DNA of 20,779 nucleotides, taken from Candidatus Njordarchaeota archaeon. GTDB taxonomy: Archaea > Asgardarchaeota > Njordarchaeia > Njordarchaeales > Njordarchaeaceae. A program made the translations under genes and the position numbers. Positions 1 to 6,709 of the stretch are shown here, in pieces; positions within the stretch are counted from its first letter, which is position 1; every line of letters starts with the position of its first letter. Location: NCBI GenBank assembly GCA_029856625.1, contig JAHKLG010000011.1, forward strand, positions 1 to 20,779, in the 5' to 3' direction. A model generated the notes under the pieces. That model saw only the letters and a list, made by a program, of their open reading frames with translations. It ran no database searches and was not told the DNA's origin.

Positions 1-236
1 CTCCCGGCATCCCGTTTTGGTTTCTTTTCCTCCCCCTACTGAGATGTTTCACTTCGGGGGGTTCCCGCCCCTTTCGGGGCGCCCGGGCTTATTAGGCCCG
101 GGCAGGAGGTCCCATTCGGGGATCCCCGGCTCCACGGCGGCCTGCGCCTCGCCGGGGCTTATCGCAGCTTGCCACGCCCTTCGTCGGCGTCCCGAGCCGA
201 GCCATCCACCACCCGCCGTCTTGCCCGGCAGCCTTT
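1..236 (-). rRNA. 23S ribosomal RNA, 5' end (partial, continues beyond the window)
   Basis: Read on the minus strand, this very GC-rich block carries landmarks of the 5' domain of archaeal 23S rRNA: GGTGGATGGCTCGGCTCGG (complement near 192-210), the GCGATAAGC segment near 160, CCCGAATGGGACC near 115, TGAAACATCTCAGTAGG near 40-55 and the GGAAAAGAAACC segment near 20-30. Only about 235 bases are present and the gene leaves the window at base 1. The mature 5' end is estimated, by distance from GGTGGATGG, at about 228-240. No 16S gene or spacer tRNA lies upstream: elp3 starts divergently within about 270 bases. Any open reading frame in this block is spurious. Confidence 0.95.
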
Positions 237-263
237 ACCTCCGGGGTTGCCCCTTGTCCTTTT

Positions 264-281
264 TGCCCCCATTTGGGGGCT
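264..281 (-). promoter_or_regulatory. Leader hairpin of the 23S precursor
   Basis: A perfect 6-bp inverted repeat, GCCCCC-ATTT-GGGGGC (265-280), sits between the predicted start of transcription and the mature 23S end. In archaea the 23S leader pairs with the trailer to form a processing stem; the trailer is outside the window, so I cannot tell whether this is a free-standing leader hairpin or half of that stem. Confidence 0.4.
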
Positions 282-305
282 AATGATTGGTATTGTTCCG
301 ATGTG

Positions 306-319
306 TTTTATAAATTTTA
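306..319 (-). promoter_or_regulatory. TATA box of the 23S rRNA gene
   Basis: The minus strand reads TAAAATTTATAAAA here, a good archaeal TATA element preceded by an A-rich BRE-like stretch. It predicts initiation near base 285, about 50 bases before the mature 23S end. A second TATA-like site, ATTTATAAG, lies upstream at 367-375 in the same orientation. An own promoter fits a 23S gene that is not behind a 16S gene. Confidence 0.55.
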
Positions 320-508
320 CTTAGATGTTTTCTGCTAGTATCGTATCTTTTGGTGTTACTTATAACTTATAAATCTTACTGACATGGATGCCTTACTTCG
401 TCATATAATTTATGCATAGCTTTGTAGAGTTATTTCGTGTCGGCTACATATTTTTGTTATTTATTAGGGCATGTCATTTGTTTTAGATGCTTTAATGGTG
501 TTTCGAAG

Positions 509-2158
509 ATGCCTTATGTTGATTCAGAAAGAGCGTTTTTAGAAGCTAAGGGGCAGGAACGGGTGCTAATGCGCTTCGTTACTGAGCTATTATTGGAATT
601 AGAGCGTAGAGGGAGTTGGGATAAGAAGACTTTGCAGTTCCTCAAGATTTCGTTAAGTAGGAAGTATCAGTTGCCCCGTATTCCTAGAGATTATGAACTC
701 TTACGATACCTACCTGATGAGTTAAGGGAGAAGTTTAGGGATCTATTCAAAATAAAGCCTGTAAGAACATTGTCGGGAGTAGCTGTAGTAGCTGTTATGA
801 CTAGACCACTGCCTTGTCCCGGAAAGTGTATTTATTGCCCAGGGGGTATAAATGCCAGGCGTCCATCTCCAAAGTCTTATACTGGTATCGAGCCCGCGGC
901 TAGGCGTGCTTTTCAATATAATTATGATCCATTCTTACAAGTTAGGGGTAGAATTAAGCAATTAGAAACTATTGGTCATGTGCCGGAAAAGATTGAGATC
1001 ATAATCATGGGTGGGACTTTCCTAGCTGCTCCAAGGGAATATAAAGAGTCCTTTATTAAAGGGGTTTATGAGGGCATCCTTGGTAAGCGTTTCCCCAATG
1101 CTTCTCTTGAAGAATTAAAGCGTATGTTGGAGACCTCTAAGTATAGGCTTGTTGGGCTAACTATAGAGACTCGCCCAGATTATTGTATGGAGAAACATGT
1201 TGATGAGATGCTTTTCTATGGTGCGACGAGAGTTGAAATTGGTGTTCAAACTCTGGATGACGAGGTTTTAAGATTCATTAAGAGGGGGCATGATGTTGAA
1301 ACAGTTCGGCGTGCTTTTAGAATTGCTAAAGATGCTGGGTTTAAGATTGTTGCTCATATGATGCTTAATCTTCCCCCCTCCGATCCCAGAAGAGATCTTG
1401 ATTCTTTTAAAAGGCTCTTTATAGATCCTGATTTCCGTCCAGATATGCTAAAGATCTATCCGACTGCTGTGATAGAAGGAACCGAACTTTATGAAATGTG
1501 GAGGAGGGGAGATTATGAGCCTTACTCGGAGGAGACGTTAATTCGAATAATTGCTGAGATTAAGAAATTTATTCCTCCATGGGTACGTATCCAGCGAGTT
1601 CAGAGAGATATTCCTGTTAAAATTGTACTCGCGGGATATAGCGTTGGGCATCTTAGAGACGTGGTCAAAAGATATATGTTAGCCAGAGGATGGAGATGCA
1701 GATGCATTAGATGTAGGGAAGTAGGCTTAAAAGAGCATAAGGAGGGCATTAAGGTGAATCCAGATTACGTAAGATTCATTATCCGTAAATATGAGGCTTC
1801 CCAAGGGGAAGAACTCTTTTTATCCTATGAGGACATAAAGAATGATGTTATTATAGGTTTTCTACGTCTTAGGAAACCGTCTGAATATGCTCACAGACCC
1901 GAGATAGACGAAAATACGATGATTGTTAGAGAACTCCATGTTTACGGTTCTTTAGTTCCTATAGGAATGCGAAGAAGTAATGGATGGCAGCATCGGGGGT
2001 TTGGTGCTAAATTATTGCAAATGGCAGAGAAAATCGCTGTAGAGGATTACGATGCACAAAAAATTATTATTATTTCAGGTATCGGTGTTCGGGAGTATTA
2101 TCGAAAGTTCGGTTATAGGCTTGAAGGGCCCTATATGAGTAAGAAGCTTTTATATTAA
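509..2158 (+). CDS. elp3: Elp3 family radical-SAM tRNA uridine(34) acetyltransferase
   Basis: Elp3 makes the carboxymethyl (cm5) side chain on wobble uridine 34 of tRNA, using a radical-SAM iron-sulfur domain and an acetyl-CoA binding GNAT domain; archaea have it without the other Elongator subunits. The radical-SAM cysteines lie in CPGKCIYCPGG (815-838), followed by SYTGIEPAARRA, MGGTFLA and IETRPDYC. A cysteine-containing segment (RCRCIRCREVG) links to the C-terminal GNAT domain with QHRGFGAKLL and YYRKFGYR. The frame is open from a GTG at 437, but the extra 24 residues look unconserved and cysteine-rich, so the ATG at 509 (549 aa) is preferred; neither start has a clear Shine-Dalgarno site. 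A TATA-like element lies at 403-412. The first two cysteines are C-x3-C apart, one residue closer than the C-x4-C I remember for archaeal Elp3. Ends 3 bases from the convergent nep1 stop. Confidence 0.93.
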   Translation: MPYVDSERAFLEAKGQERVLMRFVTELLLELERRGSWDKKTLQFLKISLSRKYQLPRIPRDYELLRYLPDELREKFRDLFKIKPVRTLSGVAVVAVMTRPLPCPGKCIYCPGGINARRPSPKSYTGIEPAARRAFQYNYDPFLQVRGRIKQLETIGHVPEKIEIIIMGGTFLAAPREYKESFIKGVYEGILGKRFPNASLEELKRMLETSKYRLVGLTIETRPDYCMEKHVDEMLFYGATRVEIGVQTLDDEVLRFIKRGHDVETVRRAFRIAKDAGFKIVAHMMLNLPPSDPRRDLDSFKRLFIDPDFRPDMLKIYPTAVIEGTELYEMWRRGDYEPYSEETLIRIIAEIKKFIPPWVRIQRVQRDIPVKIVLAGYSVGHLRDVVKRYMLARGWRCRCIRCREVGLKEHKEGIKVNPDYVRFIIRKYEASQGEELFLSYEDIKNDVIIGFLRLRKPSEYAHRPEIDENTMIVRELHVYGSLVPIGMRRSNGWQHRGFGAKLLQMAEKIAVEDYDAQKIIIISGIGVREYYRKFGYRLEGPYMSKKLLY

Positions 2159-2161
2159 GAA

Positions 2162-2863
2162 TCAGGGAGAAATGAGAATTTCTTCAAGAGCTGATATGAC
2201 TCGGCAGAGAACATAATTAGTTGTTAGGGGTCTATCTGAGAGAGCTATTAAGTCATTTATTATGGCAAGAATTTCTTCTGAGAAAAAACCATGAGGAAAC
2301 GCTCCAATCACGATTACTAAATTCTTGTACCCATTTATTATTCTGCTCAAAAAATCTTTAAGAGAAGATATTCTTCGTCCACGCCTAGAAAAACCTACTA
2401 CAAAGCGATTCTCTAAGCTATTTATGATATCCCCTATTGACTTATCAGATATAGAAATTAGTGGATCTCCTCTTGGCGGTACACGGCCTAGTTCAAATAA
2501 TTGCTCCATTAATCCAATGAATCGTAAATAGTTTCTTGGGGGCCTAACATTCTGCTTAACAATTATTACATTACCCCGAATCGTGTGAATGTATACTTTA
2601 AGAAACCCTGCGTTATTAAGCTCGCTGTCTTGCGCCAGTAAAAGAGCTTGGTGAACTATATCTGGTCTTCCTCGTTTCTCCTTGTCTTCTAGTTTAGAAT
2701 TAACTATTGCGGAACCATGATAAAGAGAATCCAAAATGATGTACTTAGGATGTTTTTTCTTCTTTTTCGAGTGCTTTCTAATTATAGGATCAGACCATAA
2801 GGAAGGAGGTATCGTTTCGAGAGAGGCGTCTGCGAGAACCAGATATACTCTTCTATCTATCAT
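2162..2863 (-). CDS. nep1: Nep1/Emg1, 16S rRNA pseudouridine-N1 methyltransferase
   Basis: Nep1 is a SPOUT-class methyltransferase that makes N1-methylpseudouridine in helix 35 of small-subunit rRNA and helps 30S assembly. Numbered from the ATG at 2863 (233 aa), diagnostic motifs are ILDSLYH (about 43-49), KRGRPDI (63-69) followed by a conserved His, LKVYIHT (88-94) and the C-terminal SAM-knot region IGAFPHGFFSEE (186-197). A lysine-rich run (HSKKKKKH) lies in the N-terminal part. The frame is open to an ATG at 2896, but family members begin at the equivalent of DRRVYLVLADASLE, and the TATA element at 2912-2919 predicts initiation near 2889, downstream of 2896, so 2863 is favoured. Convergent with elp3 and divergent from the AMMECR1-domain gene. 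Confidence 0.92.
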   Translation of the reverse strand: MIDRRVYLVLADASLETIPPSLWSDPIIRKHSKKKKKHPKYIILDSLYHGSAIVNSKLEDKEKRGRPDIVHQALLLAQDSELNNAGFLKVYIHTIRGNVIIVKQNVRPPRNYLRFIGLMEQLFELGRVPPRGDPLISISDKSIGDIINSLENRFVVGFSRRGRRISSLKDFLSRIINGYKNLVIVIGAFPHGFFSEEILAIINDLIALSDRPLTTNYVLCRVISALEEILISP

Positions 2864-2910
2864 AATCACCACGGATAATCTATCAGGGAAAAGCATTTTT
2901 TTGTGACATT

Positions 2911-2920
2911 TCTATAAATC
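2911..2920 (-). promoter_or_regulatory. TATA box of nep1
   Basis: The minus strand reads GATTTATAGA. Measured from its centre (about 2915), initiation would fall near 2889, giving a leader of about 25 bases to the ATG at 2863 that includes GGTGAT. This supports the shorter nep1 protein. Confidence 0.5.
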
Positions 2921-2993
2921 AAAATGGGCTAAATGTTTTTGTTTCCTCGATTTATGGAAAGACTCACTAATGAGTCATTGGAGGTTATTAAGA

Positions 2994-3644
2994 ATGACCC
3001 TATCGATTAATGATCTTACCGATTCAGATGGTATTTTCCTAGTGCGTTTAGCTAGAAAAGCAATAGAAGAATTTATTCTTAGGAAAGAGAAAATTGCTCC
3101 ACCCAAAGATACGCCTAAGAAACTCTTTAAGAAAGCTGGAGCATTTGTAACACTTAATAAAATTGTTAATGGTTCCGAGGAACTACGTGGTTGTATAGGC
3201 TACATTATCCCCGTTAAACCATTAGTTGAAACGGTAATAGAAGTAGCTATTGCAGCCGCTGTTGAAGACCCCCGCTTCCCGCCTCTTTCAAAAGATGAAT
3301 TAGACAAAATTATAGTCGAGGTTACTGTCCTTACACCGCCTCAAAAAATTGAAGTGAAAAAACCCGAAGATTATCTTAGAAAGATCATTATCGGACGTGA
3401 TGGTTTAGTACTTCGATACGGACCCTTCTCTGGTACACTTTTACCTCAAGTGCCAGTAGAATACGGGTGGAATGTAGAAGAGTTTCTAGATAATTTATGC
3501 ATTAAAGCAGGGCTCGTTCCCGGATGTTGGAAAGACCTCAATGTGGAAATTTATTCTTATCAAGGCATAATATGGAAAGAAGAAAATCCTCGTGGTTCAG
3601 TAATTAGGGTAGATTTAACAAAAATAACGAAAAAAAGGAAATAA
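2994..3644 (+). CDS. AMMECR1-domain protein (TIGR00296 family)
   Basis: The 216-residue protein matches the AMMECR1 family found throughout archaea and eukaryotes; its biochemical role is not established. The family hallmark LRGCIG is at residues 64-69, followed by AAAVEDPRFPPLS and, in the C-terminal half, the conserved segment around LLPQVPVEYGW. The frame is open to an ATG at 2970, but GGAGGTT at 2980-2986 sits 7 bases before the ATG at 2994, which is therefore the likely start. Divergent from nep1 and convergent with the histone gene, with a 7-bp inverted repeat at the shared end. Confidence 0.92.
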   Translation: MTLSINDLTDSDGIFLVRLARKAIEEFILRKEKIAPPKDTPKKLFKKAGAFVTLNKIVNGSEELRGCIGYIIPVKPLVETVIEVAIAAAVEDPRFPPLSKDELDKIIVEVTVLTPPQKIEVKKPEDYLRKIIIGRDGLVLRYGPFSGTLLPQVPVEYGWNVEEFLDNLCIKAGLVPGCWKDLNVEIYSYQGIIWKEENPRGSVIRVDLTKITKKRK

Positions 3645-3665
3645 GATATTTTACTGTTCCGCTGG

Positions 3666-3683
3666 AAGTACTCTAAAGTACTT
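3666..3683. terminator. Inverted repeat between convergent AMMECR1 and histone genes
   Basis: AAGTACT (3666-3672), a 4-base loop CTAA, then AGTACTT (3677-3683): a perfect 7-bp stem spanning the 37-base gap between the two stop codons and touching the histone stop. Position suggests a shared bidirectional termination or mRNA 3'-end element, but archaeal termination does not usually need a hairpin. Confidence 0.35.
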
Positions 3684-3921
3684 ATGGTTTGAGGAAGTAC
3701 TGAGTAAACGCTCTCTCAATATCCTCCTTCTTTATTGTCTTTCTCTTATCTGCTTCAGCTAGCATTTTAGCTAGGCTTGATATTCTAACGATTAGGTTCT
3801 CTAGAATATTTCTAAGGCCTTCAACAGCCTCGGCAGAGATTCTTATCTCCTTAGTCCCGATACCTTTCTCCATGTATCTCCTAATAGGTTGTAAGGGCAT
3901 GTGTTTTTCCTCGGCTGGCAT
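3682..3921 (-). CDS. Archaeal histone-fold protein (NF-YB/HMf-like)
   Basis: This 79-residue protein begins with a short tail (MPAEEKHM) and then a single histone fold: helix 1 PLQPIRRYMEK (about 9-19), a long loop 1 (GIGTKEIRIS), the long helix 2 from SAEAVEGLRN, and loop 2/helix 3 KRKTIKKEDIERAF (about 59-72). RKTIK is the DNA-contacting motif of archaeal histones. Compared with HMfB from memory, loop 1 is about 3 residues longer, giving a pattern closer to eukaryotic NF-YB. It could package DNA or be a histone-fold transcription factor. The frame stays open to 4206, but that extra 95-residue part is AT-rich, lacks family similarity and overlaps the promoter, so the ATG at 3921 with GGTG 9 bases upstream is the start. 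Confidence 0.88.
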   Translation of the reverse strand: MPAEEKHMPLQPIRRYMEKGIGTKEIRISAEAVEGLRNILENLIVRISSLAKMLAEADKRKTIKKEDIERAFTQYFLKP

Positions 3922-3954
3922 AGCGAAAACACCATTGGAAAGGATTTCATAGAG

Positions 3955-3984
3955 ATTATATACTAGTTTTCTATTATAAATTTT
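3955..3984 (-). promoter_or_regulatory. Tandem TATA boxes of the histone gene
   Basis: Two TATA-like elements face the histone gene on the minus strand: AAATTTATAATAG at 3971-3984 and GTATATAATC at about 3955-3963. They predict initiation near 3953 and 3933, 10-30 bases before the ATG at 3921. The remaining spacer up to thpR (3985-4130) is AT-rich and shows no gene. Confidence 0.5.
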
Positions 3985-4130
3985 TCGATAATTCGCAAAA
4001 TCTTGAGATTCTACATAGTTTCGAATATTTGGAAAATTTGAAAAAATTCTGTAATTATGCATGATTAATATTTTAATTTCTTCCAAGATGTGCGAGAAAA
4101 TGCTTATGAACGAACTGTTATTTTGAAAGG

Positions 4131-4138
4131 TTATATAG
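4131..4138 (+). promoter_or_regulatory. TATA box of thpR
   Basis: TTATATAG lies about 60 bases before the thpR start and predicts initiation near 4160. A purine-rich Shine-Dalgarno-like run, AGGGGAGAGAG, at 4186-4195 directly precedes the TTG at 4197. Confidence 0.45.
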
Positions 4139-4196
4139 TACGATAATTTGTTAGTGATATGGTTCACTCGCGTAGGATGTAAATCAGGGGAGAGAG

Positions 4197-4757
4197 TTGA
4201 GATCATTTATTGCTGTAGATATCTCCCAGGAAGAAATTGTAGAAAAGTTAGTTAAAATTCAGAGTTATTTGAAAAATACTAACGCCCATATGAAACTCGT
4301 TGAACCAGAAAACTTTCACATTACCTTGAAATTCCTTGGCGAAATTTCTCCTAGTGACGTGAACTTGATAAGCAATGTGCTTAAAAAAATCTTAGCAGAT
4401 GAAGTTCAATTCGAGATCTCCATAGAAGGTATTGGCGCTTTCCCAACAATGACTAAGCCACGAGTAGTATGGGTAGGAATTAAGGAGGGCGGAGAAGCAT
4501 TAAGAAGAATCGCTAATAAAATTACTCATGAATTACGAAAGGTAGGAATTAAAGGCGATGAGAAAGAATTTCATCCTCATGTCACTCTTGCTAGGATAAA
4601 AAGATCCAGTAGTGACCTTGTGAGAATCTTGCGTAATTTAGAAAGTGTAAAAATAGGCTCAATCATAGTTTCGCGTATCAGATTAAAAAGGAGCACTTTA
4701 ACCCCGCAGGGACCGATTTATTCTACAATTGCTGAATTCCCATTAAAAGAAATCTAA
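4197..4757 (+). CDS. thpR: RNA 2',3'-cyclic phosphodiesterase (ThpR/LigT, 2H family)
   Basis: ThpR enzymes open RNA 2',3'-cyclic phosphates to 2'-phosphates and can act as 2'-5' RNA ligases. The 186-residue length is typical. The two 2H-family signatures are present: HITLKF with the HxT at residues 41-43 and HVTLAR with the HxT at 128-130. The N-terminal RSFIAVDI strand and central PRVVWVGI strand are also typical. The start is a TTG right after a GGGGAGAGAG run; no better ATG exists before the conserved RSFIAVDI. Since the window has many spliced tRNAs, a role in RNA end processing is plausible, but archaeal tRNA exon ligation is done by RtcB. Divergent from the histone gene. Confidence 0.93.
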   Translation: MRSFIAVDISQEEIVEKLVKIQSYLKNTNAHMKLVEPENFHITLKFLGEISPSDVNLISNVLKKILADEVQFEISIEGIGAFPTMTKPRVVWVGIKEGGEALRRIANKITHELRKVGIKGDEKEFHPHVTLARIKRSSSDLVRILRNLESVKIGSIIVSRIRLKRSTLTPQGPIYSTIAEFPLKEI

Positions 4758-4880
4758 CAGGTTCACATTCTTAAATATTCAAAAGCGTTAAAGGATAAGG
4801 CATTAATATTGTTAAATTAGTGCATAAGCGCTAAGCATCTTTTATGAGACAGTATCTATGTTTTTAAGTAGGTTATTTAC

Positions 4881-5279
4881 ATGCCAGATTTGGAAAATTG
4901 GATTATTTATCCAGAATATTTCGACTACAGACTATCTCGTAGGCTCGGAAGAAAAGTAAGATTAGAATATTGCATTAAGTCTCCTAGTCTAGAGGAATTG
5001 CATGAGGCACTCAAGTTACTAAAAATTGGTGGCATGATAATAGAAAAGGATAAAGCACATCCCGCCAACTGGTTTGAAAAAAAAGGACGCATCATTATAC
5101 CAAAAATTCCAGGAAAGAGCAAACATAGCCTCTTGATTGAAATTGCGAAGACGCTAAAGATTGTTAGAACAAAACTATTAAGGAAGAAGAAATTAAAAGA
5201 AATTGAAACAAAAAAGAAGAGAAAGAAAGCCGGTGTCGAAAGGTATCTAGAAAGAATTATGCAGAAAAAGAAAAAATGA
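4881..5279 (+). CDS. srp19: Signal recognition particle 19-kDa subunit (SRP19)
   Basis: SRP19 binds helices 6 and 8 of 7S RNA and prepares the particle for SRP54, so membrane and secreted proteins can be targeted. The N-terminal half has the family pattern WIIYPEYFD (about 7-15) followed by SRRLGRKV, then the LEELHEALKLL helix and AHPANWFEKKGRIII. At 132 aa it is longer than the usual archaeal 90-105 aa; the extra part is a lysine-rich tail (about residues 100-132) likely to add RNA contacts. A TATA-like CTTTTATGAG at about 4839-4848 gives a very short leader. Followed after 13 bases by carS in the same direction. Confidence 0.92.
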   Translation: MPDLENWIIYPEYFDYRLSRRLGRKVRLEYCIKSPSLEELHEALKLLKIGGMIIEKDKAHPANWFEKKGRIIIPKIPGKSKHSLLIEIAKTLKIVRTKLLRKKKLKEIETKKKRKKAGVERYLERIMQKKKK

Positions 5280-5292
5280 CATGTGATCATTC

Positions 5293-5805
5293 ATGGCATC
5301 GTTAGCAGAGATATTTATTGAGTCAATTATTTATATTCTCCCGGCATACGTAGCTAATGCTTCTCCAACAGTATTTGGTGGGGGAAAACCATTAGATTTG
5401 GGGAAAAATTTTATTGATGGAAAGAGGATTTTTGGGGATCACAAAACTATACGCGGATTATTGGCCGGTATTCTTTGTGGAATCTTAACCGGGATATTTC
5501 TCCTTCCCTTCGTCCCCAATGCTTCATTAATCGATAACTTAAAACGGTCGACTCTTCTCTCTATTGGGACACATGTAGGAGATCTTCTTGGATCATTTAT
5601 TAAGAGGAGAATCGATATACCACCAGGTGGCAGTTTTCCCGTTATTGATCAGATAGGATTCTTGCTGACAGCACTGTTTATAACGATTCCCTTTTACCCA
5701 TTACCCTTCACGCACATCTTATTACTGATCGTGTTAACTCTTGTACTACATCCCGCTACTAATCTCATTGCTTACCTAATAGGCCTTAAGGATCGCCCTT
5801 ACTAA
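5293..5805 (+). CDS. carS: CDP-archaeol synthase (CarS)
   Basis: CarS transfers CMP from CTP to unsaturated archaetidic acid (digeranylgeranylglyceryl phosphate), making CDP-archaeol for polar ether lipids; it is an integral membrane enzyme. The 170-residue length is normal. Conserved motifs are ILPAYVANASPTVFGGG (about 15-31), PLDLGKNF (33-40), DGKRIFGDHKTIRG (42-55) and THVGDLLGSFIKRR in the second cytoplasmic region. Four to five hydrophobic segments are visible, including about 56-73, 124-140 and 142-164. It starts 13 bases after the SRP19 stop, so the two are probably one transcript linking membrane protein targeting and membrane lipid synthesis. Convergent with the GPN-loop GTPase gene. 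Confidence 0.95.
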   Translation: MASLAEIFIESIIYILPAYVANASPTVFGGGKPLDLGKNFIDGKRIFGDHKTIRGLLAGILCGILTGIFLLPFVPNASLIDNLKRSTLLSIGTHVGDLLGSFIKRRIDIPPGGSFPVIDQIGFLLTALFITIPFYPLPFTHILLLIVLTLVLHPATNLIAYLIGLKDRPY

Positions 5806-5827
5806 TTAGATTTATGAATGAATCTAA
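5806..5827. terminator. Inverted repeat between convergent carS and GPN GTPase genes
   Basis: TTAGATT (5806-5812), an 8-base spacer, then AATCTAA (5821-5827): a perfect 7-bp stem that fills the 23-base gap between the two stop codons. It is the second convergent junction in the window with a 7-bp inverted repeat; a shared 3'-end element is inferred from position only. Confidence 0.35.
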
Positions 5828-5828
5828 A

Positions 5829-6593
5829 TTATCCCGTAACGGACCATGTATTAAGGAGAAGAGAAAAAACATCAAAAATTCCTTCCCCAGTAATAGAACT
5901 TACAGGCACTACTTCTTTTGCAATAATTGTCCCTAATTTGTCAGTAACACTAAGTATAGGCGATAAGTCTTGCTTTATCTGAAAAACATCCTCAAAAACT
6001 GCAATTTTTTCGGGGTCATTTATCATTGTAATTAATTTTTCCAATGTATCTTGGTCAAGCAGATCTGATTTTGATAATACAGATATCATGGGTAATTCAA
6101 ATCTCCAATATACACTCTCCGCTAATAATAACACACTGAGAAGAGAACTTGGGGAATATATGCAGAGAAAAGGATCAAAGAGGTAAATAATCGCACAACG
6201 CGCTGCAGGAAATCGGAAAAGGTTCTCTACAATTGCGGGACCAGATGGTCTATACGCAAAAATTTCCATTTGACCTGGAGTATCTACCACTAGATATTCC
6301 GGCTTTAGTTCTTGTATTTTCTGCCTCAAATCGTGGATGAAATTCATTAACAGATCCATGGATGCTATAAGAGCGCCATTTGGTCCCAGATTGTATTCTC
6401 TCATAATTTCTTCAGCTTTTATAAACTCTCGAACATCAATATCTGGCGAATAAGGAAGATTCTCCGCTAATACCCCCGGATCAAGGTTTAAAACCGCATA
6501 GTCTAGATTTTTATCTTCAAGGTACTCTGATAGAGCCTTAGTGAATAATGTCTTCCCACTTCCAGCTGTGCCCAATACTATAGCCACATACAT
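5829..6593 (-). CDS. GPN-loop GTPase
   Basis: GPN-loop GTPases are dimeric SIMIBI-class GTPases; eukaryotic members assemble RNA polymerase II, and the archaeal single-copy member (such as Pyrococcus PAB0955) is conserved but without a settled role. Visible motifs in the 254-residue protein: P-loop GTAGSGKT (8-15), NLDPG (36-40), the defining GPN tripeptide (70-72), Walker-B/switch DTPGQ (104-108) and the guanine-specificity motif SKSDLLD. The start ATG is preceded by GGAGGATT about 8 bases upstream, and a TATA-like AGTTAAATAA lies at 6617-6626. Divergent from the unrecognised gene at 6710. Confidence 0.94.
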   Translation of the reverse strand: MYVAIVLGTAGSGKTLFTKALSEYLEDKNLDYAVLNLDPGVLAENLPYSPDIDVREFIKAEEIMREYNLGPNGALIASMDLLMNFIHDLRQKIQELKPEYLVVDTPGQMEIFAYRPSGPAIVENLFRFPAARCAIIYLFDPFLCIYSPSSLLSVLLLAESVYWRFELPMISVLSKSDLLDQDTLEKLITMINDPEKIAVFEDVFQIKQDLSPILSVTDKLGTIIAKEVVPVSSITGEGIFDVFSLLLNTWSVTG

Positions 6594-6709
6594 TCAGAAT
6601 CCTCCGCCTCTCTCGCTTATTTAACTTATTAAAGCTTCAGACTTAAGTCATTACTCATAAAATTTCGTTAAGCCTGATAGTAATTTGATCTTAGATGAGG
6701 ATGTTTAAG

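Noticed and set aside
17..283. 88-codon plus-strand frame rich in Pro, Gly and Ser
   Set aside because: It is the complement of 23S rRNA and its leader; low-complexity translation is due to GC-rich rRNA.
3922..4206. 95-residue N-terminal extension of the histone-fold protein
   Set aside because: AT-rich, unlike any histone, covers the TATA boxes of the gene and overlaps the thpR start; the ATG at 3921 has a Shine-Dalgarno-like site.
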